A stretch of 7,065 nt of DNA from Actinomycetes bacterium (GCA_021787775.1 JAJYLK010000059.1:1-7065), one strand, 5' to 3'. Shown: positions 1 through 6,114, counted from the stretch's first letter. Notes: generated from the sequence alone by a model not told the origin. Numbers and translations: made by a program.

Positions 1-1
1 C

Positions 2-211
2 CTTGGACGGCGCCGCGAGGGACCGTACAGGATCGCGCCGGAGGAGCTCCGTGAACTTTTCGCGGCCCGGTTCGACATCCTGGCGATGAAGCACACCGTA
101 TTCCAGAGCCTGCAGCTCGATCCGGAGCCGAAAGCACTCTTCTGCGTGATGAAGAAGCGGCGGCAACCGGCAGGAGTGGAGGAGGGGTTTGGGCCGGCAG
201 GGTTCCGGTGA
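2..211 (+). CDS. C-terminal end of a probable class I SAM-dependent methyltransferase (5' partial)
   Basis: An open frame enters from the left edge and gives 69 residues before a TGA at 209-211. The fragment contains PYRIAPEELRELFAARFDI, then LAMKHTVFQSL, and near the end KALFCVMKKR. This is the usual layout of the last two beta strands of small class I methyltransferases: a helix that begins 'x-S/A-P-E-E-L-R-x-L-F', a strand describing the acceptor side, and a final hydrophobic strand followed by basic residues (ALFCVMKKR). The SAM-binding motifs would lie outside the window, so neither catalytic class nor substrate can be judged. After KKRR there is a Gly/Glu-rich tail of about 17 residues that is probably disordered. 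It reads in the same direction as the DUF302 gene 89 bases on, and co-transcription is possible. The frame is convincing as coding, the family less so. Confidence 0.5.
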   Translation, partial: LGRRREGPYRIAPEELRELFAARFDILAMKHTVFQSLQLDPEPKALFCVMKKRRQPAGVEEGFGPAGFR

Positions 212-230
212 AAAAAGATCCTGCCGGTTT
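191..230 (+). terminator. Weak hairpin across the methyltransferase stop codon
   Basis: CCGGCAGG at 194-201 is the exact reverse complement of CCTGCCGG at 220-227. Three further G-U pairs (191-193 with 228-230) could extend the stem. The loop is 18 nt and contains the TGA stop and an A6 run. Only TTT follows the stem, so as an intrinsic terminator it is weak. It could equally be an attenuating or mRNA-stabilising stem, or chance. Confidence 0.3.
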
Positions 231-287
231 GAATCATCGGGGCTCAAGCCGCGTCTCAAGTGATGACTGATCCGGAGAATAGCAAAA

Positions 288-293
288 AAGGAG
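288..293 (+). promoter_or_regulatory. Ribosome binding site that decides the DUF302 start
   Basis: AAGGAG lies ahead of three consecutive ATG codons (295, 298, 301). The gaps to them are 1, 4 and 7 nt. The 7-nt gap is the usual optimum, so translation most likely starts at 301 rather than at the first ATG. Confidence 0.7.
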
Positions 294-300
294 AATGATG

Positions 301-705
301 ATGTCAGAGCTCAGTTTCGACGTGCACCTCGATCAGCCGTTTGACCAAGCGGTGGAAACGGTCACGGAAGCGCTCAAGGGCGAGGGCTTCGGCGTACTGA
401 CGCGCGTGGATGTCCACGCCGCTTTTAAGGAAAAACTGGGGAAGGAATTTCGCGAATATGCTATCCTCGGCGCCTGCAATCCGCCGCTGGCGCACACGGC
501 GCTCAGCCACATGCCGGAGGTGGGATTGATGCTGCCCTGCAACGTCACCGTCGAGGCCGAGCCAGCCGGCGGGTCCACGGTCCGCATCGGCGACCCTGAA
601 GGTTTCATGGAAAACATGGGCTACGGCCAGGATCCTGTCCTGCGCGAGGTGGGTGAAGAGGCCCGGCAGCGGCTTCTGCGCGTCGCCGGGGCACTAGGTG
701 CGTAG
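301..705 (+). CDS. DUF302 family protein
   Basis: A 134-residue soluble protein spanning a complete DUF302 domain (PF03625), whose biochemical role is not established. The hallmarks are in order: an amphipathic N-terminal strand and helix (residues 4-28, with PFDQAVETVTEALKGEGF), then GVLTRVDVHAAFKEKLG (31-47), the family signature REYAILGACNPPLA (51-64), PEVGLMLPCNVTV (72-84), and a C-terminal helix after VRIGDPEGFM. Two cysteines, C59 in GACNP and C80 in LPCNV, sit at the positions where many family members have them and could be redox or ligand residues. No signal peptide or membrane segment is present. Length matches the family (about 130). The start at 301 is chosen from RBS spacing; ATGs at 295 and 298 would add only two Met residues. 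A strong terminator follows, so it is the last gene of its transcript, either alone or with the upstream methyltransferase-like gene. Family assignment is confident; function is unknown. Confidence 0.88.
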   Translation: MSELSFDVHLDQPFDQAVETVTEALKGEGFGVLTRVDVHAAFKEKLGKEFREYAILGACNPPLAHTALSHMPEVGLMLPCNVTVEAEPAGGSTVRIGDPEGFMENMGYGQDPVLREVGEEARQRLLRVAGALGA

Positions 706-748
706 CCGCGCCTTCCTGAGCGCCTCTCCCGCAGCTTTATCCAGCTCC

Positions 749-772
749 GCCCCGCTGACGCGGGGCTTTTTT
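749..772 (+). terminator. Intrinsic terminator after DUF302 gene
   Basis: GCCCCGC (749-755) and GCGGGGC (760-766) form a perfect 7-bp GC stem closing a TGAC loop, followed at once by six T (767-772). It lies 43 bases past the DUF302 stop. It separates this gene from the M50-like gene, which therefore needs its own promoter. Confidence 0.88.
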
Positions 773-823
773 CATGCCCGCACCTTCCCTGCTTGGCAAA
801 ACCTCCCGGGCGGCCGACTTACA

Positions 824-829
824 TATAAA
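824..829 (+). promoter_or_regulatory. Possible -10 box for the M50-like gene
   Basis: TATAAA stands out in an otherwise GC-rich spacer between the terminator and the M50-like gene. Transcription from it would start near 836, leaving a short leader ahead of the ATG at 852. No good -35 is found 16-18 nt upstream (acctcc at 801-806); TTGGCA at 793-798 is 25 nt away, too far for a standard sigma-70 pair. Weak evidence. Confidence 0.3.
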
Positions 830-851
830 GGGCAGGATGCGGGAGGGGTGG

Positions 852-1703
852 ATGGCAACAGTTTACGGCACAAGGCGCCTGGCGCCAATCTGGCTGGCGG
901 CCGGCATGGGAACGGCCATGGCGCTGCTGGTGCTTGGCTCGCCGCCGGCCGCTTTCATTTTCAGGCTGGCCGTCGCTTTCGGCCACGAGCTGGGCCATGC
1001 GGCGGCGGGGTGGCTGATGGCCCATCCTTCGCTGCCGGTGATCGACTTTGCCTTTGGCGGTGGCGTGACGCTGATGGGAGAGCGCTCGCCGGTACTGCTG
1101 GGGTTGATCGTGCTGGCATTTGTCTGGCAGATATACAAGCATCGCCGCAACCGGCGGCGGCTGCTGCTGCTGACCATTCTCGCCTGCGCCTACGCGGTGG
1201 CGCAGCTGACGCCGCTGGGTGGCTTCATCATCCTGGCCGCCGGTCACGGCGCCGAACTGCTGCTGGCCGGCGCGGCGCTGTTTTTGGCGCTCGACTCCAC
1301 CGGTGAGCGGGGGCTAGTCCGCCGGGGCCTGCTGGCTTTCGCGGCCGCGTTCATCCTCATGGCCGATTCGGCTTTCGCCTACCGGCTGATGACCAGCCCG
1401 GTCTTCGGCCAGCAGTACAGCGGCCTGAGCAGCACCGGCTTCCATACCGATTTCAGCCAGCTGGCGATCGCCTATCTTCACGTCGATGTATCCTGGGTGG
1501 CATGCGGCTTCCTGGCAGCCTGCCTGCTGACGCCGCCGGTGGCGTTTGCCACTGGCCGCCGGCTGCGCCGCCGCCAGGCGCGCGCTAGCGCTCAGCGCGC
1601 CAGCGGCACCTCTGGATGCACGCAGCTGAAAGTCTTGATGCCGCCGGAGAGATTGAAAACTCCGGAGAACCCTGATTGCTCCAGCATGCGGCAGGCGATG
1701 TAG
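852..1703 (+). CDS. M50-like polytopic membrane metallopeptidase homologue
   Basis: A 283-residue membrane protein with about six hydrophobic segments (roughly residues 11-30, 34-55, 80-95, 104-145 as one or two, 158-173, 213-236). The second contains FGHELGH: H45, E46 and H49 form the HExxH zinc motif placed inside a membrane helix, as in site-2-protease/M50 peptidases (PF13398-like). The usual third-ligand motif of M50 (N/D-x-x-P with a following D-G) is not obvious. Instead TPLGGFIILAAGHGAE (120-135) carries H132 and E135 in the next hydrophobic stretch and may supply metal ligands. Substrate and even activity are unknown. The start is set at 852 because GGAGG (842-846) is 5 nt ahead; an in-frame ATG at 837 would place a possible transcript start too close, and one at 774 lies directly behind the terminator T-run. 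The basic run GRRLRRRQARA (235-245) looks like the natural end. The last 37 or so residues run antisense into the rhodanese end of the reductase gene and are probably not conserved. Confidence 0.72.
   Translation: MATVYGTRRLAPIWLAAGMGTAMALLVLGSPPAAFIFRLAVAFGHELGHAAAGWLMAHPSLPVIDFAFGGGVTLMGERSPVLLGLIVLAFVWQIYKHRRNRRRLLLLTILACAYAVAQLTPLGGFIILAAGHGAELLLAGAALFLALDSTGERGLVRRGLLAFAAAFILMADSAFAYRLMTSPVFGQQYSGLSSTGFHTDFSQLAIAYLHVDVSWVACGFLAACLLTPPVAFATGRRLRRRQARASAQRASGTSGCTQLKVLMPPERLKTPENPDCSSMRQAM
1577..1601. other. GC-only inverted repeat over the reductase stop codon
   Basis: GGCGCGC (1577-1583) pairs with GCGCGCC (1595-1601), 7 bp, with an 11-nt loop that holds part of the reductase TGA (1592-1594 on the minus strand). 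No T-run follows in either direction, so it is not a standard intrinsic terminator. It may slow polymerase or protect the 3' ends of the two convergent transcripts, or be a by-product of GC-rich sequence. Confidence 0.3.
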
Positions 1704-3253
1704 CTGCGTACGCCGGACAGGCAGTAGACGAAAAGCGGCCGGCCGCGCACACCTGCCAGATCGGGCAGCCGCCGGCGTAGCTCGTTCAGGGGGATGTGCA
1801 CGGCGCCGGGGATGGCGCCATTACGGAACTCGTAAGCCGTGCGCACGTCGAGGACGGTGCCCGCGGCGGTGCGCTCAGGAAATTCCTCCGAATACCACAT
1901 CCGGACTATACCATCAAGCATGTTTGCGCCGACGAAGCCGGCCATGTTCACCGGGTCCTTGGCGGAACTGTAAGGCGGCGCGTAGGCCAGTTCCAGCTGC
2001 TCGAGGTCGCGCACCGACATGCCTGTGCGCACGGCGGCGGCGAAGAGATCGATGCGTTTGTCGACGCCATCGAAGCCGACCGCCTGGGCGCCGAGCAGCC
2101 GGCCGTCGCCGGGCGCGAACAGCACCTTGACCAGCAGGTTGACGGCGCCGGGATAATACGAGGCGTGGCTGAAGGGATAGAGGTGGAACTTGTGGTAGGG
2201 CGTGCCCAGCCGCGCCAGGGTCCGTTCCGAGGCGCCGGTGATGGCCGCGGTCATATCGAAGACCTTGACGATGGCGGTGCCCTGGGTGGAGTCATAGGCG
2301 CTGTCCCGGCCGCAGATATTGTCGGCGGCGATGCGGCCCTGGCGATTAGCCGGACCCGCCAGGGGGATATTGGCCTCCAGCCCGGTCACCGTGTCGGTCA
2401 CCTCGACCATGTCGCCAGCCGCGTAGATGTCAGGATCGGAGGTACGCATATGCGCATCGACCTTCACGGCGCCAAGCATGCCCAGCTCCAGGCCGGCCGC
2501 GCGCGCCAGCGCGCTGGCGGGGCGCACGCCCATCGCCAGCACGACCATGTCGGTGTCTATGACGCCGCCGCCGGTCAGGCTCACCTCGACACGGCCGTTC
2601 ACATCGCGGAAGGATTCGGCCGCACCTCCCAGATGCAGGCGTACGCCTTTTTCCTCCAGATGTCGCTTGAGGTCGGTGGCCATCTCGGGGTCCAGCGCCG
2701 GCATGATCTGATTCTGGATCTCGATCAGATCGACGGTCATCTCCCGCTGCCGGAGCGATTCGGCCACCTCCAGGCCGATATAGTTGGCGCCGATGATGAC
2801 CGCCGTGCGGGCGCCGCTGTCCACCGCCGCCTTGACGGCGTCCATGTCGTCCATGCTGCGCATCGAGAGTATGCCTGGGTGATCTGCTCCCGGCACGGCC
2901 GGCCTGACGGCTTCGGCGCCCTGACAGAGGATCAGCCTGTCATAGCTTTCCCCGTACTGCCTGCCGCCCGCCTCGCGGACGCCCACGCTCCGTTTCGCCC
3001 GGTCGATTGACATAGCCTCGTGGCCCGTGCGCACGTCGATGTTGAAGGTTTCGCGCAGATGCGCTGGAGTTGCCACCAGCAGGTCCCGGCGCTTATCTAT
3101 GGCGCCCGAGATGTGATATGGAAGCCCGCAGTTGGCGAAGGAAACATATTCGCCCTTCTCCAGGATGACAATCTCTGCCGCTTCATCCAGCCGCCGCAGG
3201 CGCGCCGCCGCAGAAGCGCCTGCGGCTACGCCGCCGATGATCACAACTTTCAT
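1592..3253 (-). CDS. CoA-disulfide/persulfide reductase with C-terminal rhodanese domain
   Basis: A 553-residue cytoplasmic flavoprotein of the CoADR-Rhd/NADH-dependent persulfide reductase type, which reduces CoA disulfide, CoA persulfide or related polysulfide species with a pyridine nucleotide. FAD-binding GGVAAGASAA lies at 7-16. SFANCGLPYH places the single redox cysteine at C42, the family hallmark rather than a CxxxxC pair. The NAD(P) Rossmann motif IGANYIGLE is at 154-162. E178 (DLIEIQ) ends the second strand of that fold and favours NADH over NADPH. TSDPDIYAAGDM (271-282) is the FAD ATG-type motif. SHASYYPGA (362-370) and AYAPPYSSAKDPVNMAGF (423-440) carry the tyrosines and dimer-face residues typical of the family. 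Residues about 455-553 form a rhodanese domain with active-site loop CLSGVR (C511). Start: ATG at 3253 has AAGGAGA 5 nt upstream and begins exactly at the FAD strand MKVVIIGG. The open frame extends further upstream but lacks the fold. It is a single-gene unit with its own likely promoter. Length matches known two-domain members. Exact physiological substrate is inferred. Confidence 0.9.
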   Translation of the reverse strand: MKVVIIGGVAAGASAAARLRRLDEAAEIVILEKGEYVSFANCGLPYHISGAIDKRRDLLVATPAHLRETFNIDVRTGHEAMSIDRAKRSVGVREAGGRQYGESYDRLILCQGAEAVRPAVPGADHPGILSMRSMDDMDAVKAAVDSGARTAVIIGANYIGLEVAESLRQREMTVDLIEIQNQIMPALDPEMATDLKRHLEEKGVRLHLGGAAESFRDVNGRVEVSLTGGGVIDTDMVVLAMGVRPASALARAAGLELGMLGAVKVDAHMRTSDPDIYAAGDMVEVTDTVTGLEANIPLAGPANRQGRIAADNICGRDSAYDSTQGTAIVKVFDMTAAITGASERTLARLGTPYHKFHLYPFSHASYYPGAVNLLVKVLFAPGDGRLLGAQAVGFDGVDKRIDLFAAAVRTGMSVRDLEQLELAYAPPYSSAKDPVNMAGFVGANMLDGIVRMWYSEEFPERTAAGTVLDVRTAYEFRNGAIPGAVHIPLNELRRRLPDLAGVRGRPLFVYCLSGVRSYIACRMLEQSGFSGVFNLSGGIKTFSCVHPEVPLAR

Positions 3254-3258
3254 GCCGG

Positions 3259-3265
3259 TCTCCTT
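3259..3265 (-). promoter_or_regulatory. Ribosome binding site fixing the reductase start
   Basis: On the minus strand AAGGAGA sits 5 nt ahead of the ATG at 3253. The longer upstream reading frame (ATG-less Val/Met options near 3412) has no such site, so the shorter start is preferred. Confidence 0.75.
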
Positions 3266-3345
3266 GGTCGGATTGCGCCGCTTTCGCGCTTGCTTTCGAA
3301 TGGGCTCCGGCTCAGCTCCTGCCGCCCGCCCGCATGTCTGCCTTA

Positions 3346-3375
3346 ACCATACCGTCGATAGTATGGATGTCTCAA
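3346..3375 (-). promoter_or_regulatory. Likely sigma-70-type promoter of the reductase gene
   Basis: On the minus strand, -35 TTGAGA (plus-strand 3370-3375, five of six matches to TTGACA) is followed after 18 nt by TATGGT (3346-3351, four of six). Transcription would begin near 3339, giving a leader of about 85 nt. An alternative pair, TTGCGC (3378-3383 region) with 16 nt to TACTAT, overlaps it. The actual start site cannot be decided from sequence. Confidence 0.45.
3347..3366. promoter_or_regulatory. Candidate operator dyad CCATAC-N8-GTATGG
   Basis: CCATAC (3347-3352) and GTATGG (3361-3366) are perfect inverted half-sites with an 8-nt centre. One half covers the proposed -10 and the other lies in the -10/-35 spacer, which is where a repressor would block polymerase. 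Dyads of 4-6 bp halves separated by 8 nt resemble sites of ArsR-type winged-helix regulators, some of which sense persulfides and control such reductases. No regulator gene is in the window, so the link is inferred. Confidence 0.45.
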
Positions 3376-3390
3376 CCTTGCGCAAGGGTG
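3373..3390. promoter_or_regulatory. Perfect 12-bp palindrome upstream of the reductase -35
   Basis: CCTTGCGCAAGG (3376-3387) is identical to its reverse complement. One mismatched pair further out, the flanking CA (3373-3374) and TG (3389-3390) also pair, giving an 18-bp near-palindrome. It touches the upstream edge of the -35 box, a common place for activator or repressor binding. A second weak dyad, GATTT-N7-AAATC, lies next to it at 3394-3410. Confidence 0.4.
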
Positions 3391-3405
3391 CATGATTTAA
3401 GCATG

Positions 3406-3446
3406 AAATCACAAAGGCCCCGCCCCGGAAAACCCGGGACGGAGCC
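3406..3446 (-). terminator. Probable terminator of the ABC exporter operon
   Basis: Read on the minus strand, a 13-nt arm (3446-3434) folds on its partner (3428-3416) around a 5-nt loop with only two mismatches, giving a GC-rich stem. It is followed by TTTGTGATTT (3415-3406), seven T in ten. It lies about 100 bases past the stop of the Gly-rich protein gene and just before the reductase promoter, which fits termination of the upstream operon. The T-tract is interrupted, so strength is uncertain. Confidence 0.55.
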
Positions 3447-3499
3447 GTGATGCTCCCGTTGGAAGGCCGGCTGCGGGCCGATCTGCGTTCAGTCAGGGT

Positions 3500-3544
3500 G
3501 TTCCAGGCGCCGCTGCCACCGTTCTGGCCATCGCTGTTGCCATT
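3500..3544 (-). other. In-frame Gly/Asn-rich coding relic after the Gly-rich protein stop
   Basis: Directly past the TAG of the Gly-rich protein (3545-3547), the same frame continues as NGNSDGQNGGSGAWN. This has the composition of the tail that precedes the stop. The frame stays open beyond 3500 but loses that character (TLTERRSARSR). It looks like former coding sequence cut off by a recent nonsense change, or the unread end of a variable repeat tail. The rest of 3447-3499 shows no gene or clear signal. Confidence 0.4.
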
Positions 3545-4078
3545 CTAGCCGCCATTTCCGCCGCCGCCCTGACCGCCGCCGCCACTTTGACCGCCGCCGC
3601 CCGGACCGCCGCTGCTGCCGCCGCCGCCCTGACCGCCGCCAGCGCGGCCGCCGCCAAGGAAGAAGGACGAGCCGGCCGGCGTGACTTCGATGTTCTGCGC
3701 GGCGATGCTGCCATCCGGATTGCTTGTGCCGGTGGCCAGTACCTGGTCGCCCGTCTTCAGATCACTGGCGTTGCCGCTGTCCATCTTGCCCACCTGCGTC
3801 GAGCCGGAGTAGTAGATGGTCTTCGAGCCGCCGCTGCGCATCTTGACCGTGATGCTCTGGTTGTCCATCGAGAGGATGGTGCCGGATGTGAAGCCGCCGT
3901 TCTGGCCGGCGGCGCCGCCGCGGAAATTGCCGCGGCCGGCGAATTGCGCCGGACCCGTGGTGCTGGGGGCCTTGCTCTCGCCGTACTTCATGCCGGCGAA
4001 GAACATGCCGCCGCCGACCGCCAGGATGGCGACGATGCCGATACCGATGATGTTCTTTCCGTTTTTTTCAGTGGCCAC
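3545..4078 (-). CDS. Gly-rich single-pass membrane protein with DUF5666-like domain
   Basis: A 177-residue protein of unknown function. Residues 9-29 (NIIGIGIVAILAVGGGMFFAG) are one membrane anchor after a short KNGK-type N-terminus, so the rest should face outwards. A Gly/Arg-rich linker (47-62) leads to a small beta domain (63-133) with GTILSMDNQSITVKM, SKTIYYSGSTQVGKM, DLKTGDQVLATGT and DGSIAAQNIEV. This alternation resembles DUF5666/OB-like modules. Residues 142-177 are almost pure Gly with scattered Gln/Ser. The start is GTG at 4078 with AAGGAG 6 nt upstream. The gene begins 18 nt past the permease stop, so it is co-transcribed and probably translationally linked to the exporter. This suggests an extracytoplasmic accessory role with the adaptor, which has a similar Gly-rich end. 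The domain name is a pattern judgement; function is inferred only from position. Similar small proteins next to MacAB-like genes occur in other environmental bacteria, as far as I recall. Confidence 0.72.
   Translation of the reverse strand: MATEKNGKNIIGIGIVAILAVGGGMFFAGMKYGESKAPSTTGPAQFAGRGNFRGGAAGQNGGFTSGTILSMDNQSITVKMRSGGSKTIYYSGSTQVGKMDSGNASDLKTGDQVLATGTSNPDGSIAAQNIEVTPAGSSFFLGGGRAGGGQGGGGSSGGPGGGGQSGGGGQGGGGNGG
3558..3640. repeat. Direct repeat of 23 bases, period 60, in the Gly-rich tail
   Basis: The 23 bases at 3558-3580 recur exactly at 3618-3640. Between them are further CCG/CCGCCGCC-type units that encode runs of Gly with single Gln or Ser. The pattern suggests the tail grew or shrinks by slippage or unequal exchange in units of about 20 codons. 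Confidence 0.7.
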
Positions 4079-4084
4079 GATCTT

Positions 4085-4090
4085 CTCCTT
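4085..4090 (-). promoter_or_regulatory. Ribosome binding site supporting the GTG start of the Gly-rich protein
   Basis: AAGGAG on the minus strand lies 6 nt before the GTG at 4078 and inside the 18-nt gap after the permease stop. It fixes the non-ATG start and points to coupled translation. Confidence 0.75.
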
Positions 4091-4096
4091 TTCAGT

Positions 4097-5314
4097 TTAT
4101 TCGTATCTGAGCGCCACGATGGGGCTCAGGTTTGCCGCCCGCCGGGCGGGATAATAACCAAAGACTATGCCGATAAGCGCCGACACTCCGAAAACAAGGA
4201 GGACGGACGAATAGGAAAAACTGGTTGGCATGTTCGCCAGATGTGATATCGCCAGCGAGGCCACAAAGCCGAGCACGATGCCGATCGCGCCTCCCAGGAA
4301 GGTCAGCATCACCGATTCCGACAGGAACTGCACGCTGATGTCGCTCTTTTTGGCGCCGACGGATTTGCGCAGGCCGATCTCGCGCGTGCGCTCGGTGACG
4401 GTGGTGAGCATCATGTTCATGATGCCGATGCCGCCCACCAGCAGGGAGATGCCGGCGATTGACGCCAGCAGCAGTGTCAGCGTCTGCGTGACGCTGGAAG
4501 CCGTGCTGATGATGTCCTGCTGATTCATGACGCTGAAATCGGCCATGGCCGGGTTGCTGATCTTGTGTCGCTGCAGCAGCAGGTCGGTAAGCTGCTGCTG
4601 CACGCCCGCCATAGCGTCCTGGCTGGCGGCGGAAACGCTGATGCTGCTCACATAAGAGCCACCCACCAGATAATGCTGCATCGTCCCCAGGGGGATATAG
4701 ATGGCGTCATCCGGGTTGTTGAAGCCGGAGCCGCCTTTCGAAACCGTCACGCCGATGACCTTGAACATGGAGCTGCCGATGCGGATCTCCTGGCCGACGG
4801 CGTCGGCGCCGGTGCCGAACAGGTCGTCGCGCGCGCTGGGCCCGAGCACCGCAACCTTGGAAGAGCTCTTGTCCTCGCTGTCGGTGATGAAGCTGCCGCT
4901 GTCCATGGTCTCGTTGCGCACGTCCGTGTATGCGGGCACGGTGCCGATAATCTGCGTGTTGGTGTTATTGCCTTTCGCGGTCACCTGCTTGCGGCTGTCG
5001 AGCTCGGGCGCCACCTTGACGTTCGATATCTGGCTGGATATGGCATCCGCGTCCGCCTGAGTCAGCGTCTGGGCACTGCCACGGCCGGCGCTGATGGAGC
5101 CCGAAGAGCGCTGGGCGCCGGGCATGACGATGATAAGATTGGAACCGATCGCCGTGATCCGGTCCTGGATCGAGGCCTGGGCGCCCTGTCCCACCGAGAT
5201 CATGGCTATCACAGAGCCGATGCCGACGACGATGCCGAGCATGGTCAGCCCTGAACGCACCTTGTTGCTGGAGAGGAACCAGAAAGTCTGTTCAAGCATG
5301 TCGCGGAAGCTCAC
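4097..5314 (-). CDS. MacB-type ABC transporter permease (FtsX family)
   Basis: A 405-residue inner-membrane permease with the MacB/FtsX plan. Residues 21-43 form the first membrane helix after a short amphipathic N-terminus ([20 protein letters not shown]). A large extracytoplasmic MacB_PCD-like domain (about 44-275) follows. Three helices then lie at about 279-303, 331-358 and 369-390. Between helices two and three stands the strongly conserved cytoplasmic coupling segment [16 protein letters not shown] (306-321). The protein ends PIVALRYE, typical of the family. It should transmit ATP-driven conformational change to the adaptor and substrates on the outer face rather than form a pore. The start is GTG at 5314, which overlaps the ATPase stop as GTGA; an ATG five codons later has no ribosome binding site. 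The ATPase precedes it and the accessory gene follows 18 nt on, so all belong to one transcript. Substrate (peptide, lipid, drug or siderophore-like) cannot be told from sequence. Confidence 0.93.
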   Translation of the reverse strand: MSFRDMLEQTFWFLSSNKVRSGLTMLGIVVGIGSVIAMISVGQGAQASIQDRITAIGSNLIIVMPGAQRSSGSISAGRGSAQTLTQADADAISSQISNVKVAPELDSRKQVTAKGNNTNTQIIGTVPAYTDVRNETMDSGSFITDSEDKSSSKVAVLGPSARDDLFGTGADAVGQEIRIGSSMFKVIGVTVSKGGSGFNNPDDAIYIPLGTMQHYLVGGSYVSSISVSAASQDAMAGVQQQLTDLLLQRHKISNPAMADFSVMNQQDIISTASSVTQTLTLLLASIAGISLLVGGIGIMNMMLTTVTERTREIGLRKSVGAKKSDISVQFLSESVMLTFLGGAIGIVLGFVASLAISHLANMPTSFSYSSVLLVFGVSALIGIVFGYYPARRAANLSPIVALRYE

Positions 5315-6063
5315 GCGCTCACCGTCCCGGCCGCCGGCGGGGCGAAATCGCCGCCAGGGATGGCCTCGGTCTGCGCGCCGCTGTCGCCATTCAGGCGGTC
5401 AGCGACAATGTTCCCGTCACGGATGGTGATCACCCGCTGCGCATATGCGGCGATCTCCGCCTCATGGGTGATCAGCACGATCGTGCGCCCTTCACTATGG
5501 AGCTGCTGGAATGTCTGCATGACGATTTTTTCCGTTTTACTGTCGAGATTGCCGGTTGGCTCGTCAGCGAGGATCATAGTCGGATTGGTCACCAGCGCCC
5601 TGGCGATGGCGACGCGCTGCTGCTGGCCTCCCGAAAGCTGGTTGGAACGCTTGTAGAAACTGTCCTCTTCCAAACCGGTCCTCAGCAGCGCCTGCTTCGC
5701 GAGCTCTTCGCGCTCGGCGGTCGGCACTTTCGCATAAAGCAGCGGCAGGCAGACGTTGCGGATGACGTTTGCCCGCGGCAGCAGGTTGAAGGCCTGAAAG
5801 ACGAAACCTATCTTGCGGTTACGCAGCTCTGCCAGCTCGTCGTCGCCAAAATCAGAGACGTCCTGCCCGTCCAGCAGGAACTGGCCGCTGGTGGGTATGT
5901 CCAGCGCTCCCAGGATATGCATCAGGGTGGATTTTCCGGAGCCGGATGGCCCGATGATAGCGACGAACTCGCCCTCGTCGATATGGAAAGAAACGCCTCC
6001 CAGCGCCACCGTTTCCGTATCACCGTTCACATATTTCTTGGTGATATCAATGCACTCGATCAT
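5311..6063 (-). CDS. MacB/LolD-type ABC transporter ATP-binding protein
   Basis: A 250-residue cytoplasmic ATPase with every core motif intact: Walker A GPSGSGKS (38-45), Q-loop Q90 in [10 protein letters not shown], signature LSGGQQQR (143-150), Walker B MILADE (163-168) with catalytic E168, D-loop GNLDS (171-175) and H-loop H200 in LITHE. The N-terminus [23 protein letters not shown] and the FQAFNLLP segment place it in the LolD/MacB/FtsE-like group that pairs with FtsX-fold permeases. The last 30 residues (Asp/Gly/Pro/Ala-rich) extend past the usual core and are likely disordered. The start is ATG at 6063, where the canonical fold begins, although only a poor ribosome binding site precedes it (GGTATTGCC). 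Its TGA overlaps the GTG of the permease by four bases. The adaptor stop is 51 nt upstream. The fixed order adaptor-ATPase-permease is the classic MacAB-like arrangement, but with separate ATPase and permease genes instead of one fused MacB. Confidence 0.95.
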   Translation of the reverse strand: MIECIDITKKYVNGDTETVALGGVSFHIDEGEFVAIIGPSGSGKSTLMHILGALDIPTSGQFLLDGQDVSDFGDDELAELRNRKIGFVFQAFNLLPRANVIRNVCLPLLYAKVPTAEREELAKQALLRTGLEEDSFYKRSNQLSGGQQQRVAIARALVTNPTMILADEPTGNLDSKTEKIVMQTFQQLHSEGRTIVLITHEAEIAAYAQRVITIRDGNIVADRLNGDSGAQTEAIPGGDFAPPAAGTVSA

Positions 6064-6088
6064 GGCAATACCACGCGATCGCTAATGG

Positions 6089-6101
6089 CTGTCGGCGACA
6101 G
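6089..6101. other. Small hairpin between adaptor and ATPase genes
   Basis: CTGTC (6089-6093) pairs with GACAG (6097-6101) round a 3-nt loop, within the 51-nt spacer (6064-6114). It has no T-run, so it is not a terminator. It may affect mRNA stability or the weakly initiated ATPase start, or be chance. Confidence 0.25.
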
Positions 6102-6114
6102 GAGCCGAGGTCCG

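Noticed and set aside
212..294. A promoter for the DUF302 gene
   Set aside because: TTGAAT at 229-234 has no plausible -10 at 16-18 nt; I could not support a promoter here.
698..1306. A plus-strand frame overlapping the terminator and the M50-like gene
   Set aside because: It would start before the DUF302 stop, run through the terminator hairpin, and has Arg/Ala/Gly-rich composition of an out-of-frame shadow.
1796..3010. A 404-codon open frame on the plus strand across the reductase gene
   Set aside because: It is antisense to a fully recognisable enzyme, rich in His/Arg/Ala/Gly/Asp from mirrored GC-rich codons, and has no domain or ribosome binding site.
3254..3412. A 53-residue N-terminal extension of the reductase
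   Set aside because: The extension crosses the promoter and dyads, lacks a ribosome binding site, and the FAD fold begins exactly at the ATG at 3253.
3545..3547. TAG as pyrrolysine or programmed readthrough, joining the Gly-rich protein to the reductase
   Set aside because: There is no supporting stem or context, and the joined frame would read through a terminator and promoter; an ordinary stop is simpler.
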